Source: Alphaproteobacteria bacterium (GTDB lineage Bacteria; Pseudomonadota; Alphaproteobacteria; RF32; CAG-239). Taken from it: DNA of 64,000 nt. Positions 8,744 to 17,940 of this stretch are shown piece by piece. Below the pieces are notes generated by a model. The model made no database searches. It saw nothing but the letters and a program-made list of their open reading frames with translations, and was not told the DNA's origin. The stretch is taken from the NCBI GenBank assembly GCA_017460085.1, contig JAFUBQ010000020.1, forward strand, positions 62,001 to 126,000, in the 5' to 3' direction. Positions within the stretch are counted from its first letter, which is position 1, and each line of letters starts with the position of its first letter. The position numbers were made by a program, and so were the translations under genes.

Positions 8744-9585
8744 TGGCTGATATTTTTGAACAAACCATGCAGAAGTTGGCAGAATTTCATATTGAAAGCC
8801 CGCGTTTGGAGGCGCGTATTTTATTGGCCCATGTGCTTAATTGCCAAACCTCGGATATTATCTGCAATGCCACTTTAAATTCCAAGCAGCAAAATGAGCT
8901 GAAAAGCCTAATTCAACGCCGTATAGCTCACGAACCACTAGATAAAATTATCGGCAAGCGTGAATTTTATAAATCAACTTTCATGACATCGAACAATGTT
9001 CTTTCTCCGCGTCCTGATACCGAAATTTTAGTTGAAGAAGGTTTAAAAATTATACCTGTTGATAAAAATATCAATATTTTAGATTTGGGCACCGGCAGCG
9101 GCTGTATTATTGAATCTATATTGCAAGAGCGTCCGAAAGCCGTAGGTGTGGCGGTTGATATTTCTTCTGCTGCATTGCAAACCGCTAAACAAAATGCCGC
9201 AAACTTAAAGCTGATAAACCGCTTGCAATTTGTTCAAGCCGATTGGTTTGAAGAAGATTTTGCCGCACAATTTGCAGCTGAATTTGACATCATCGTCACC
9301 AACCCGCCATACATTCCAACAGCCGATATTGCCGCATTGGCACCGGAAGTTAAAAACCATGACCCTTTGCTGGCATTAGACGGCGGCGCTGACGGGTTTG
9401 CAAGCTATCAGCGCATTGCGGAATTTACACCGATTTTACTTAAAAAACGTGGATATATTTTACTGGAAGCCGGAATAAATCAAGCTGAAGAAATTGCCAA
9501 TATTTTCACCGCTCAAGGGCTGAAATTAAAAAATATCGTGCGTGATTTAGCCGGCATTAAACGGTGCGTTATTTTGCAAAAATGA
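8743..9585 (+). CDS. prmC: peptide chain release factor N5-glutamine methyltransferase
   Basis: Methylates the GGQ glutamine of release factors RF1 and RF2 with S-adenosylmethionine. The N-terminal helical domain (residues 1-75) includes the substrate-contacting helices; the Rossmann methyltransferase domain has the SAM loop DLGTGSGCI at about 107-115 and the catalytic NPPY at 187-190. 280 residues is the usual length. It starts on the last base of the rpoH stop codon, so the two are translationally coupled. In many alphaproteobacteria prmC lies beside prfA or clpB; clpB is two genes away here on the other strand. Confidence 0.95.
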   Translation: MADIFEQTMQKLAEFHIESPRLEARILLAHVLNCQTSDIICNATLNSKQQNELKSLIQRRIAHEPLDKIIGKREFYKSTFMTSNNVLSPRPDTEILVEEGLKIIPVDKNINILDLGTGSGCIIESILQERPKAVGVAVDISSAALQTAKQNAANLKLINRLQFVQADWFEEDFAAQFAAEFDIIVTNPPYIPTADIAALAPEVKNHDPLLALDGGADGFASYQRIAEFTPILLKKRGYILLEAGINQAEEIANIFTAQGLKLKNIVRDLAGIKRCVILQK

Positions 9586-9659
9586 ACTAAGTATGTGAAA
9601 AAACTTAAAAACATACCCGATTACAGAAAATAATATTGTATCTGACGTATTAAATCAGC

Positions 9660-9688
9660 TTGACAAATTGTGTAAAACAAGCTAAAAT
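9660..9688 (+). promoter_or_regulatory. sigma70 promoter for the orphan membrane protein
   Basis: TTGACA, exactly 17 bases, TAAAAT. Transcription would start near 9695, leaving a leader of about 140 bases before the ATG at 9838. Confidence 0.75.
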
Positions 9689-9694
9689 TCAACT

Positions 9695-9837
9695 TAAGTT
9701 AACGGTGACTAAATGGCAATGATGTTTGCTTCAGCGCACCATATTTGAGAAGTTTTAAAAAATTATTATAGTAACTATTATGAGGTTGGACCTAAGGAAA
9801 TCCGGCGCACCTCTAAAAAGCGCAAACGAATACGGCT
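9695..9837 (+). promoter_or_regulatory. long structured 5' leader with a small upstream ORF
   Basis: Between the promoter and the ATG at 9838 lies an 11-codon ORF (9713-9748, peptide MAMMFASAHHI) and, at 9781-9813, a hairpin formed by GAGGT and ACCTC that encloses a smaller GGA/TCC pairing. No good ribosome site stands before the main ATG, and an in-frame TAA at 9814 prevents upstream extension. This could be a leader-peptide or riboswitch-like control region; it matches no element I know. Confidence 0.35.
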
Positions 9838-11622
9838 ATGTTGTATTTCGTATTTTCATTGGTGTTAGTGTTGGCTTATGTAGTTTTTAACTATTTGGCA
9901 GAGAAGCCGGAAGAAAAGTCTTCTTGGGCGTGGATTATCGGCTTTGGTATGATGATTGGTGGTGCATTCCATATCATCAACTATTTTTCTATGCCAACCA
10001 TAGCATACGACTGCTGGCCGGTATACTTCGAGCTGTTGGCCTTTGGTGTTATCACCGTTGTCTTTACATCGATGAGGATTTCAGAGGGTGATGCTCCTCT
10101 AGATTTGGATAACAAAGCCATTAAGTATGCCGTCTTAGGCGTGTTGGGCTATGTTATTTTGCTAGGTGTTTCAGCGCTATATACATGGGATTTCTTGCAC
10201 ACACAAAAACAGCGTGAGCTACTGGTGGTAAAGGATTCTATTGACGTGCGCAAGGATGCCAATGGCGCAGTAGCGGCATTTTCTCCAATACCAAATGAGA
10301 AGATGAAGCTGCATACCGCCGATGTGGCTATGCGTAAAATATTGAACAACATGGGTGATTTAAAAAACACCTTTGATGTTTCAAATTTGACGTTACAAAG
10401 CGCCACGGTGCACGCCAACATCGAAACCGTTGACGGTCATAAAGCTCGTTTGGACTTTGATGACAAGTTAGTTTATGTCGGTATTTTGGAATACAAGAAC
10501 TTTTGGACTTGGAACGCCAAAAAGTATTCACCGGCGTATGTGTTGGTCGATGCCACCACGGCAGAAACCTATATCATCTCAAAAGTCAACGGTGAGGAGC
10601 TGAAAATTACCTACACTCCGGAGGCTAATTTCAGTTATAACCTCGAGCGCCACTTGCGCAGCAATGGTTATGCCGACATCATTCTTGATGATTTTAATAT
10701 TGAGATTGACGAAAATGGCCGACCGTTTGCTCCTGTCACCACAATGAAAAAGGTGGTTGGTATGAGCACTCCGGATGTGACCGGCGTTGCCGTAGTTGAC
10801 GTTCAGACCGGCGATATCGAGTGGTATGCGCCACAAGATGCTCCGTCGTTTGTTAATCGTATTTATCCCGAGTGGCTGGTTTATGACCGTATCACTAATT
10901 GGGGAGAATACCCTAATGGATATTTCCATTGGACAAACAACGAAGGTCTGTTGCAGCCTTGTGCTGGCATGGACATTGTCCAAACAACAAAAGGGTGCTG
11001 TTATTACGTTGGTATTCAAGCCAAGACCGGGACTTTCGACACAGAAGGTTATATGTTGGTAGATATCAGAACGGGTGTTGCCACTTATTATAAGCGTGAT
11101 GGCATCTCAGAAGCAGAGGCTATTCGTGTTTTAAGGACAAATACCTATGATAATATCAGCATTCAGGTCAATGACAGCATTTTGCGGCTGACCGAGCCGG
11201 TGTTCTACAACATTGAAGGCAAAAACACATTCTTTGCCACATTTGTTGCCAATGCTGATTTGACAGTGAAGTATTATGCTTTCTGTTCAGCTGACAGCAA
11301 AGATGTTGTAGGCGTTGGTAAAACCCTTGAGGAAGCTCGCACCAATTACCTAAACTCCTATTACAAGAGCATGGGTAGCAAGGATGTTAAGTTTGCTGAG
11401 AAGCAGATACTGACGACCGTTGAGGTGCAGGTTCTTGAAAAGAGTGTGGTTGATAATGTCTTCTATTTCCGTTTTAAGGGATATGAGGATAAAGTCTTTA
11501 AGACCACGCTTTCCGACGAGATGTCGGATGTTCTTTGGGTGCCGACCAAAAAAGTGAAGATTTCATTCAGCAAAACAGATTCCAAGTTTGTGGAGCTGAA
11601 GTCATATGAACTTCTTCACTAA
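9838..11622 (+). CDS. orphan protein with four N-terminal membrane helices and large soluble domain
   Basis: 594 residues. Four hydrophobic segments lie at about residues 1-20, 31-51, 60-80 and 92-115; the remaining 470 residues are soluble. No catalytic motif or known family is recognised. The soluble part has repeated beta-rich stretches, including YVLVDATTAETYIISKVNG and GYMLVDIRTGVATYYKRDG, which resemble each other (xxLVDxxTxxxxYxxxxxG) and also GVAVVDVQTGDIEWYAPQ, suggesting an internal repeat of similar beta units. Codon choice differs from neighbours (many GAG, AAG, GTG and GCC codons), so horizontal origin is possible. It is a single-gene unit with its own promoter and terminator. 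Confidence 0.75.
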   Translation: MLYFVFSLVLVLAYVVFNYLAEKPEEKSSWAWIIGFGMMIGGAFHIINYFSMPTIAYDCWPVYFELLAFGVITVVFTSMRISEGDAPLDLDNKAIKYAVLGVLGYVILLGVSALYTWDFLHTQKQRELLVVKDSIDVRKDANGAVAAFSPIPNEKMKLHTADVAMRKILNNMGDLKNTFDVSNLTLQSATVHANIETVDGHKARLDFDDKLVYVGILEYKNFWTWNAKKYSPAYVLVDATTAETYIISKVNGEELKITYTPEANFSYNLERHLRSNGYADIILDDFNIEIDENGRPFAPVTTMKKVVGMSTPDVTGVAVVDVQTGDIEWYAPQDAPSFVNRIYPEWLVYDRITNWGEYPNGYFHWTNNEGLLQPCAGMDIVQTTKGCCYYVGIQAKTGTFDTEGYMLVDIRTGVATYYKRDGISEAEAIRVLRTNTYDNISIQVNDSILRLTEPVFYNIEGKNTFFATFVANADLTVKYYAFCSADSKDVVGVGKTLEEARTNYLNSYYKSMGSKDVKFAEKQILTTVEVQVLEKSVVDNVFYFRFKGYEDKVFKTTLSDEMSDVLWVPTKKVKISFSKTDSKFVELKSYELLH

Positions 11623-11634
11623 TTATTATAATTG

Positions 11635-11670
11635 AAAAGCCGTCTCCGTGAGGAGATGGCTTTTCTTTTT
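11635..11670 (+). terminator. strong bidirectional Rho-independent terminator
   Basis: Perfectly placed 13-bp stem (AAAAGCCGTCTCC with GGAGATGGCTTTT, one wobble) around a GTGA loop, then CTTTTTC. The opposite strand also reads into T residues, so it can end clpB transcripts from the other side. Confidence 0.9.
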
Positions 11671-11689
11671 CTAGCCTAGAAAATTATTG

Positions 11690-14206
11690 CTAATTCAGCG
11701 TATGTTTATTAATAGTTAACCCATTATCATCAGCCGAAATATGCACCACCGCGCCGTCATTAACCTCGCCGTCAAGCAACATAATGGCCAGCGGATTTTC
11801 TAAGTTCTGCACCAACAGCCTTTTCAGCGGTCTTGCCCCAAATTCCGGATTATAGCCGTTCAGCGCCAACCAATCTTTGGCTTTTTCATCAAGCGCTAAT
11901 GTTATGTGACGCTCATCAAGACGCTTTTGCAGCTGCGCAATCTGAATATCGGCAATTCGGCGAATATCTTCTTTTTTCAATGCATTAAACACTAAAATTT
12001 CATCTAAACGATTAAGAAATTCAGGCTTAAAGAAATTTTTCAAGGTTGTCATCACATCTTGTGTTTCACCGGTAATTAGGTTTGAGGTTAAAATAATGAA
12101 AGTGTTCTTAAAATCTACCGTGCGCCCTTTGCCATCGGTTAAATGACCTTCATCCAGCACTTGCAGCAACAAATTAAACACATCAGGATGTGCCTTTTCC
12201 ACCTCGTCAAACAGTATCACCTGATATGGTCTGCGCCGCACCGCCTCAGTTAAAACACCGCCTTCATCATAACCCACATATCCCGGAGGCGCACCAATCA
12301 GCCGCGCCACGGAGTGCTTTTCCATATATTCTGACATATCAATACGAATATATGCCGCTTCTTCATCAAACAAAAATTCTGCTAAAGCTTTGGCAAGTTC
12401 GGTTTTGCCAACACCGGTCGGACCTAAAAATAAAAATGAGCCAATCGGACGGTTTGGGTCTTTCAAACCGGAACGCGAACGCCGCACCGCATTAGATACA
12501 GCCGTAATGGCGGCATTTTGCCCCACCACACGCTTAGCCAAATTTTCTTCCAAATGCAGCAGCTTTTCACGCTCGCCGCCCACTAATTTATCCACCGGAA
12601 TTCCCGTCCACTTGGAAACAACCGAGGCAATCATATCCGGCGTAACGGTTTCCACCGTGCTTTGCTGCGGATTTTCTGCCTGCAATTTTTTCAGCTTGGC
12701 TTCTAAATCGGGAATTTCTTTATATTGCAATTCACCGGCTTTTTCATATAAACCGCTGCGCAAAGCTTTTTCTGCCTCAATTTTAGCTTGGTCAATGCGT
12801 TCACGCAATTTGTTTGCTTCAATAATATTACTTTTATGCGCATTCCATTTTTCGGTTTCTTCTGCCGATTGCTTTTCTAAAGCGGCAATTTCTGTTTCAA
12901 GTTTTGCCAAGCGTTCTTTGGAAGCATCATCGCTTTCTTTGCGCAAAGCCTCGCGCTCAATTTTATATTGCAACAGCTTGCGGTCTGTTTCATCAAGATT
13001 CTCCGGTTTAGAATCTATTGCCATTTTCAATTTGCTTGCCGCTTCATCAACTAAATCTATGGCTTTATCCGGTAAAAAGCGGTCGGTAATATAGCGGTCA
13101 GACATTGTTGCTGCCGCGACCAATGCCGCATCTGAAATATGCACGCCATGATGCAACTCATATTTTTCCTTAATGCCACGCAAAATAGACACCGTGCCGG
13201 CAATATCGGTTTCGCCCACATAAACCGGCTGAAAACGACGGGCAAAGGCCGCATCTTTTTCAATATATTTCTGATATTCTTTCAAAGTAGTAGCGCCAAT
13301 GCAATGCAATTCACCGCGCGCCAATGCCGGTTTGAGCAAATTAGATGCATCCATCGAGCCTTCAGAAGCCCCTGCCCCAACCACAGTATGCATTTCATCA
13401 ATAAATAAAATTACCTGTCCGTTGGCACTTTGCACTTCTTCCAGCACCGCTTTCAAGCGTTCTTCAAACTCACCGCGATATTTTGCACCGGCAATTAAAG
13501 CCCCCATATCAAGCGCCATCAAACGTTTATGCGCCAAGGTGCTCGGCACATCGCCGTTAATAATTCGCTGCGCCAATCCCTCAACAATAGCAGTTTTACC
13601 AACACCAGGTTCACCAATCAAAATCGGGTTATTTTTGGTGCGGCGGGAAAGTACTTGAATAGTGCGGCGAATTTCTTCATCACGCCCCACTATCGGGTCC
13701 ATTTTTCCTTGTGCTGCCCGCTCAGTATAATCTATGGCATAGCGTTTCAAAGCCTCAAAATTATCCTCTGCCGAAGCCGAATCTGCCGTTCTTCCTTGCC
13801 GCATTTGATTAATTGCCGCATTAAGTTTTGCCGCATCTACGCCATAATTTTTATGCAAAAGCAAAGCTTGCAACAATCGCTCCACCGTCACAAAACTATC
13901 TTTAGCTTTTTCGGCAATTTGCTCAGCATTATCCAATACCTTTACTAAATCCTGCGACAATGTTAATTGCACGCTTTGCCCTTCAACACGCGGCAATTTT
14001 GCCACATCGGCATCAACCGCCGCTTTTATTGCCGAGACATTTGCTCCTGCCTGCGCTAACAAATTAGCCGCCATACCTTCATTATCTTCCAGCATAACCT
14101 GCAACAAATGCGCCGGTGCCAAATATTGATTATTGTTACGCGAAGCCAGTTTTTCGGCATTTTGCAAAAAACCTTTGCTTCTATCTGTATATTTATCTAA
14201 GTTCAT
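11690..14206 (-). CDS. clpB: ATP-dependent disaggregase chaperone ClpB
   Basis: Hexameric AAA+ chaperone that rescues aggregated protein together with DnaK/DnaJ/GrpE. The N-domain (residues 1-145) is followed by NBD1 with Walker A GEPGVGKT near 200 and Walker [10 protein letters not shown], the long coiled-coil middle domain (about 390-510, rich in Lys/Glu/Ala, with [12 protein letters not shown] at its start), and NBD2 with GPTGVGKTE near 590. 838 residues is close to the normal 850-860. AAGGAG is 9 bases upstream of the ATG. The upstream region carries a heat-shock-type promoter, consistent with RpoH control; the long open frames on the opposite strand are shadows. Confidence 0.98.
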   Translation of the reverse strand: MNLDKYTDRSKGFLQNAEKLASRNNNQYLAPAHLLQVMLEDNEGMAANLLAQAGANVSAIKAAVDADVAKLPRVEGQSVQLTLSQDLVKVLDNAEQIAEKAKDSFVTVERLLQALLLHKNYGVDAAKLNAAINQMRQGRTADSASAEDNFEALKRYAIDYTERAAQGKMDPIVGRDEEIRRTIQVLSRRTKNNPILIGEPGVGKTAIVEGLAQRIINGDVPSTLAHKRLMALDMGALIAGAKYRGEFEERLKAVLEEVQSANGQVILFIDEMHTVVGAGASEGSMDASNLLKPALARGELHCIGATTLKEYQKYIEKDAAFARRFQPVYVGETDIAGTVSILRGIKEKYELHHGVHISDAALVAAATMSDRYITDRFLPDKAIDLVDEAASKLKMAIDSKPENLDETDRKLLQYKIEREALRKESDDASKERLAKLETEIAALEKQSAEETEKWNAHKSNIIEANKLRERIDQAKIEAEKALRSGLYEKAGELQYKEIPDLEAKLKKLQAENPQQSTVETVTPDMIASVVSKWTGIPVDKLVGGEREKLLHLEENLAKRVVGQNAAITAVSNAVRRSRSGLKDPNRPIGSFLFLGPTGVGKTELAKALAEFLFDEEAAYIRIDMSEYMEKHSVARLIGAPPGYVGYDEGGVLTEAVRRRPYQVILFDEVEKAHPDVFNLLLQVLDEGHLTDGKGRTVDFKNTFIILTSNLITGETQDVMTTLKNFFKPEFLNRLDEILVFNALKKEDIRRIADIQIAQLQKRLDERHITLALDEKAKDWLALNGYNPEFGARPLKRLLVQNLENPLAIMLLDGEVNDGAVVHISADDNGLTINKHTLN

Positions 14207-14228
14207 GGTTTTATCTCCTTATACGAAA

Positions 14229-14258
14229 TATATAGGAAGCTGATTTTTTAAATGCAAG
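14229..14258 (-). promoter_or_regulatory. RpoH (sigma32)-type heat-shock promoter of clpB
   Basis: On the minus strand: CTTGCA, 16 bases, CCTATATA. This fits the alphaproteobacterial heat-shock consensus (CTTG -35 and CYTAT-T -10) far better than the sigma70 consensus. It ends 23 bases before the clpB ATG. Confidence 0.65.
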
Positions 14259-14353
14259 TAAGCTCCGATATTATAACTTTTTGTTCTTTTTGCTTTAATT
14301 TTATGTTGCGAAAATAAAAAAAAGCGTTATGTTACGCTAATCGGAAAATAATA

Positions 14354-15823
14354 ATGCAAATAGCAGATAGTAAAATTAACATTTTTGCACTAACGGACTG
14401 CCATCAAGAAGCCCGCAAATTGTGCTGTCTTTTAAGCGAAATTATTGCTCGTACCCCAAACAACGGAGCCAACACGCTAATTTGTGACGGCGGTGATTTA
14501 TTTAAAGGAATATACAGCCGTGAACTTTGTGTTAACAGCTATTTACATTTACGCCAAAAATTACCGAATGCAAAAATTGTTATTGCTGCCGGAAATAATG
14601 ATTTTGGCTTCAACAGTGCTGAATTTAATTTTTATAAAGAAACAGTTAGCCGTTTTAATCAGGCAAATATTGATGTTTTATGTGCAAATTTGCGTGATGA
14701 AAAAAACGCTTTTCCTAATTGGATAAAACCATATGCGGTATTGGAAATTAACCATCGTAAAATTATGGTAATGGCCTTTTGTACTAATCAATATCGTTTG
14801 CAAAGATATGGTCTACAGTTGCTTGATATAGAGCAAACTTTTATGGATTTGGTGCCTCAAATTAAACATATATCGCCAGATGCCATTGTAATTTTAAACC
14901 ATGCTTTGGTGCCCAAAAGCATATCATTAGCCGCAACTGCGAAAAAAGCTGGAATTGCCGTTGATTTAATTATCGGCGGTCATGAACATTCGGTGGTTAT
15001 ACCGATTTCGGAGCAACACATTTATTATCCGCAAGCATATGCTCGTAATATGTTACAATTTGCCTTAGATTTTAAAGACAATCTTCCGAATTTAGAATTT
15101 GTGGCATCACTGGACTGTAAAACTTGCCCAATTAATCCCGATTTTAAAAAACCTCTTGATGATTATGAAAATGATACCGGATTAAATGTGCCTGTTGCAC
15201 CGAGCATATTAAATTTAGAGCGCGATTATTCTAATCCTTCGCCAATCGGCACCTTTATCACCGATAAAATGCGTGCCATTGCTGCTGCCGATATTGGTAT
15301 TATTTCTACCGGATTTATATGTCATGCCCTGCGCTTTGAAGCCGGAAAAATTTTAACTTATTATAATATTGAACGAGCTTTTTCTGCCGACATTCCCTTG
15401 CAAACTGTAACAGTTTCGGCGTTGCAACTTAAAACCATGTTCAACAATGCTTTGCGTAATCGCTATGCACCATACGCAGGTAATACTCGCTTTTTGCAAT
15501 GTTCGCAAAATGTGGCTATTGACTGTATTAAATTGGCAGATAATACCGGAAGTGTTAAGCAACTTTATATCAATGGGATAGCTTTGCTTGACGATTATGG
15601 TCAGCCACTGCATTCTGAAGAAACATATGTTTGCGCCATAGACCCGTTCATCGGTTCCGGCGAACTTGGTTTTGATGTTTTACGCTCTCTACCTAAAGAA
15701 ACATTATTGCAACACAATCAATTGGTAAAAATTAAAGATTTATTTTTTGATGAACTTATTGCCGCTACGACTAAATATGCTCCGGGCAGCTCATATCCTG
15801 TTTATAAACTACGCGATTTATAA
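14354..15823 (+). CDS. cytosolic 5'-nucleotidase/UshA-type metallophosphatase
   Basis: Two-domain dimetal phosphoesterase of the 5'-nucleotidase family. Metal motifs: Asp15-x-His17 (LTDCH), Asp45/Asp48 (CDGGD), GNND at 80-83 where most relatives have GNH(D/E), and GGHEH near 211-215. The C-terminal 5'-nucleotidase domain begins near residue 290 (SPIGTFITDKMRAIAAADIGI) and includes YNIERAFSADIP. Family members are usually exported, but this one has no signal peptide and opens directly with the metallophosphatase strand, so a cytosolic role on nucleotides is inferred. The exact substrate is unknown. Overlaps the convergent SHOCT gene by 6 bases. Confidence 0.82.
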   Translation: MQIADSKINIFALTDCHQEARKLCCLLSEIIARTPNNGANTLICDGGDLFKGIYSRELCVNSYLHLRQKLPNAKIVIAAGNNDFGFNSAEFNFYKETVSRFNQANIDVLCANLRDEKNAFPNWIKPYAVLEINHRKIMVMAFCTNQYRLQRYGLQLLDIEQTFMDLVPQIKHISPDAIVILNHALVPKSISLAATAKKAGIAVDLIIGGHEHSVVIPISEQHIYYPQAYARNMLQFALDFKDNLPNLEFVASLDCKTCPINPDFKKPLDDYENDTGLNVPVAPSILNLERDYSNPSPIGTFITDKMRAIAAADIGIISTGFICHALRFEAGKILTYYNIERAFSADIPLQTVTVSALQLKTMFNNALRNRYAPYAGNTRFLQCSQNVAIDCIKLADNTGSVKQLYINGIALLDDYGQPLHSEETYVCAIDPFIGSGELGFDVLRSLPKETLLQHNQLVKIKDLFFDELIAATTKYAPGSSYPVYKLRDL

Positions 15824-16207
15824 TTTAAGTAAGCGCTTTTTAGCCTTCTTATATTCTGCCTCATCAATCAAATCATTTTGTCGCAACTGTGCCAACTTAA
15901 TTAGTATTTCTGCCTCGTTTTTCGGCAACGGCAAATATCTTCTTAAGCATAAATAATATAAACCGAAAATTGAAATATAAAAAACAAAAAAGGCAATAAT
16001 ATCAAACCATAAATGAAAACCGCACAGGCAAATCAAAATATATTCCAATGTTGCCGCAATTACAAATATTGTAGCATGGAGAGGATGTAATATTAATAGC
16101 ACCAATGCCCATAGCGCCAGCAAAATTGCCGCCAAAGCCAAAGAAATTGTTAAACCCAAAACACCGCCGCCTAAAGACATAAACGGAATTGAAGCTAAAA
16201 AACCCAT
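15818..16207 (-). CDS. membrane protein with C-terminal SHOCT domain
   Basis: 129 residues. Two or three hydrophobic helices span about residues 10-90, and the last 32 residues (ILIKLAQLRQNDLIDEAEY and onward) match the SHOCT domain, a short helix-turn-helix oligomerisation module found at the C-terminus of many bacterial membrane proteins. Function is not known. AGAGGAG is 6 bases before the ATG. It converges on the metallophosphatase gene with a 6-base overlap. Confidence 0.72.
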   Translation of the reverse strand: MGFLASIPFMSLGGGVLGLTISLALAAILLALWALVLLILHPLHATIFVIAATLEYILICLCGFHLWFDIIAFFVFYISIFGLYYLCLRRYLPLPKNEAEILIKLAQLRQNDLIDEAEYKKAKKRLLKL

Positions 16208-16293
16208 AAAAACTCCTCTAATGTTAATATATGCAGTGTAGTATATTACTAAGCTGAAATCAATAGTAAATCAGTTAGCTTATATCATCATCA

Positions 16294-16324
16294 CAAAAAG
16301 GAGCAGTTGTAAAACCGCTCCTTT
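16294..16324 (-). terminator. Rho-independent terminator after the small CxxC protein
   Basis: Minus strand: 8-bp perfect stem (AAAGGAGC with GCTCCTTT), 12-base loop, five T. It lies 40 bases after the stop of the 90-residue gene. Confidence 0.78.
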
Positions 16325-16363
16325 AACTTCTACAAATTATCCCAATCGTCCTTATATTCCCGC

Positions 16364-16636
16364 TTAGCTGAAACCTCTATTGTTGCCGTCAGCCGAACGA
16401 TAAGGCAATATCTCCAGCATATCTCCTTCTTTGGTAAACATGCGATTGTTGAAACAGAACGGACACTTTCTTTCGTATTTCTTGGTAAAGCAATAAAACT
16501 GCTTTACCTCCGGTTCAAGATCGTTATCAACCTTTGCTAAAAAGGTAATAAAAAGACCTGTAGCCAAACTGAAATACCGTACTTCCTCAAGATATTGAGT
16601 GAAAGGAGCGCTTTTTCTTAATAATTGCAATTTCAT
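16364..16636 (-). CDS. small protein with CPFC motif, unknown function
   Basis: 90 residues, no signal peptide. Contains a cysteine at about 48 (QFYCFTKKY) and a CPFC pair at 58-61, which with the neighbouring Lys/Arg residues could form a small zinc site or a thioredoxin-like redox pair, but too little is present to decide. No family recognised. Upstream and downstream gaps and its own terminator suggest an independent transcript. It could be a remnant of a larger protein, yet the frame is clean and there is a terminator, so I keep it as a gene. Confidence 0.5.
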   Translation of the reverse strand: MKLQLLRKSAPFTQYLEEVRYFSLATGLFITFLAKVDNDLEPEVKQFYCFTKKYERKCPFCFNNRMFTKEGDMLEILPYRSADGNNRGFS

Positions 16637-16712
16637 ACGCTATTTTTTTTAATTATACATAATTATGATTTTATTGTTATCATTATAAAAACAATTAGTA
16701 AAAAAAGCAAAA

Positions 16713-17936
16713 TTAGAAGATTATTTTACCATTATCAACCTGCAAAAATTGAGCATCATTCTGCAGCAGAGAAAAATTTTGTGCCTCCGTAGATGTTATC
16801 CAAGCTTGTAAATTGAGCTGGCGGATTTTTTCCAGCAAAGCATCGCGCTTAATATCATCAAGGTGAGTTGTTACCTCGTCCAGCAATAAAATAGGGGCAA
16901 ATCCTTTATCTAAAATTTGGCATTTGGTCTGAGCTAAAATAATGCTAACCAACAAAGCCTTTTGCTCACCGGTAGAGCACAATTCTGCCGGCATATTTTT
17001 CTTTTTATAAAATACTTTAAAATCCGTTCTATTTATGCCGTCAACCGATTCGTTTTGGCGCACAAATGAGCGTTGTTTTGCTAAATGTTCCACATAAAAA
17101 TCTTCAGTTGTTAATGCCGATTCGCTATCAAGCATTTTTTCTATTAAACCATCTAATTCTAAACGTACATCAGGAAAAACATCGTCCGGTTCGTGCAAAA
17201 TAAATGTATTCAAACGCGCAATAAGTTCTCGTCTTGCTGCTGCAATAGCTACACCTAATGCGGCCATCTCGGCTTCAACCGATTGTAGCCAATACTTATC
17301 CGCCAAGCCGTTTTTAAGCATTTGAAACCATTGCCTATATAAATGTTCAAAATTTGCCGTGCGCTTTGCATGCTCTATATCAAATGCATAAACCAAGCGA
17401 TCAAGAAAACTGCGACGCGGTTGCGGTCCGCCCAAAAACAACCTATCCATTTGCGGGGTTACCCAAATAGCAGAAATATATTTGCCCAATTCTGCCTGCT
17501 GATTTACTTTTTGCCCATTAATTTGTATAATTCGGCGTTCATAAACACGCATATCATCGCCTGTATTAAAATATTCGCTTGTTTCTGCTTTGTTAACTTT
17601 CTGTAAAGCCGTGCCAATTTTATGTTCTTCATTGCCTCGCAATATGTCCGCTGCCACACTCCAACCTTCACAAGCCATATCAATTGCGTTTTCTGTTTCG
17701 CGGATTCGTTTAATATCAGACAATTTGGCACTGCGTAAACCTCGTCCTGGTGTTAAAAAAGATATTGCTTCTAAAATGTTTGTTTTTCCCGAACCGTTAG
17801 CACCGGTAATTACAATAGGAGCAATTTTGGCATTAATTCGCAATTTTTCATAATTTCTAAAGTCAGTTAAAGTCAGGCGTGTAACACCTGACTTCTCTGT
17901 AGTTATTTCTTGTAATTTAGCGTTTATGGCGCTCAC
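16713..17936 (-). CDS. recF: DNA replication and repair protein RecF
   Basis: SMC-like ATPase that loads RecA at gaps with RecO and RecR. The Walker A GANGSGKT is at 45-52, preceded by LTDFRNYEKL, the usual RecF N-terminus; the signature LCSTGEQKALLVSI and Walker B PILLLDEVTTHLD lie near residues 315 and 350. 407 residues is slightly longer than usual because of about 18 extra N-terminal residues. It follows dnaN by 4 bases and completes the dnaA-dnaN-recF order. Confidence 0.95.
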   Translation of the reverse strand: MSAINAKLQEITTEKSGVTRLTLTDFRNYEKLRINAKIAPIVITGANGSGKTNILEAISFLTPGRGLRSAKLSDIKRIRETENAIDMACEGWSVAADILRGNEEHKIGTALQKVNKAETSEYFNTGDDMRVYERRIIQINGQKVNQQAELGKYISAIWVTPQMDRLFLGGPQPRRSFLDRLVYAFDIEHAKRTANFEHLYRQWFQMLKNGLADKYWLQSVEAEMAALGVAIAAARRELIARLNTFILHEPDDVFPDVRLELDGLIEKMLDSESALTTEDFYVEHLAKQRSFVRQNESVDGINRTDFKVFYKKKNMPAELCSTGEQKALLVSIILAQTKCQILDKGFAPILLLDEVTTHLDDIKRDALLEKIRQLNLQAWITSTEAQNFSLLQNDAQFLQVDNGKIIF

Positions 17937-17940
17937 GAAA

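Noticed and set aside
9695..9837. Leader region as a known ncRNA (SRP RNA, riboswitch or ribozyme)
   Set aside because: The SRP GGAAGCAGCC core, hammerhead core and known riboswitch cores are not present; only a generic hairpin remains.
12390..13948. Long plus-strand open frames of 234, 139 and 119 codons
   Set aside because: They lie entirely opposite clpB, have no ribosome sites and encode unrelated Ser/Cys-rich sequence; they are shadows of a conserved gene.
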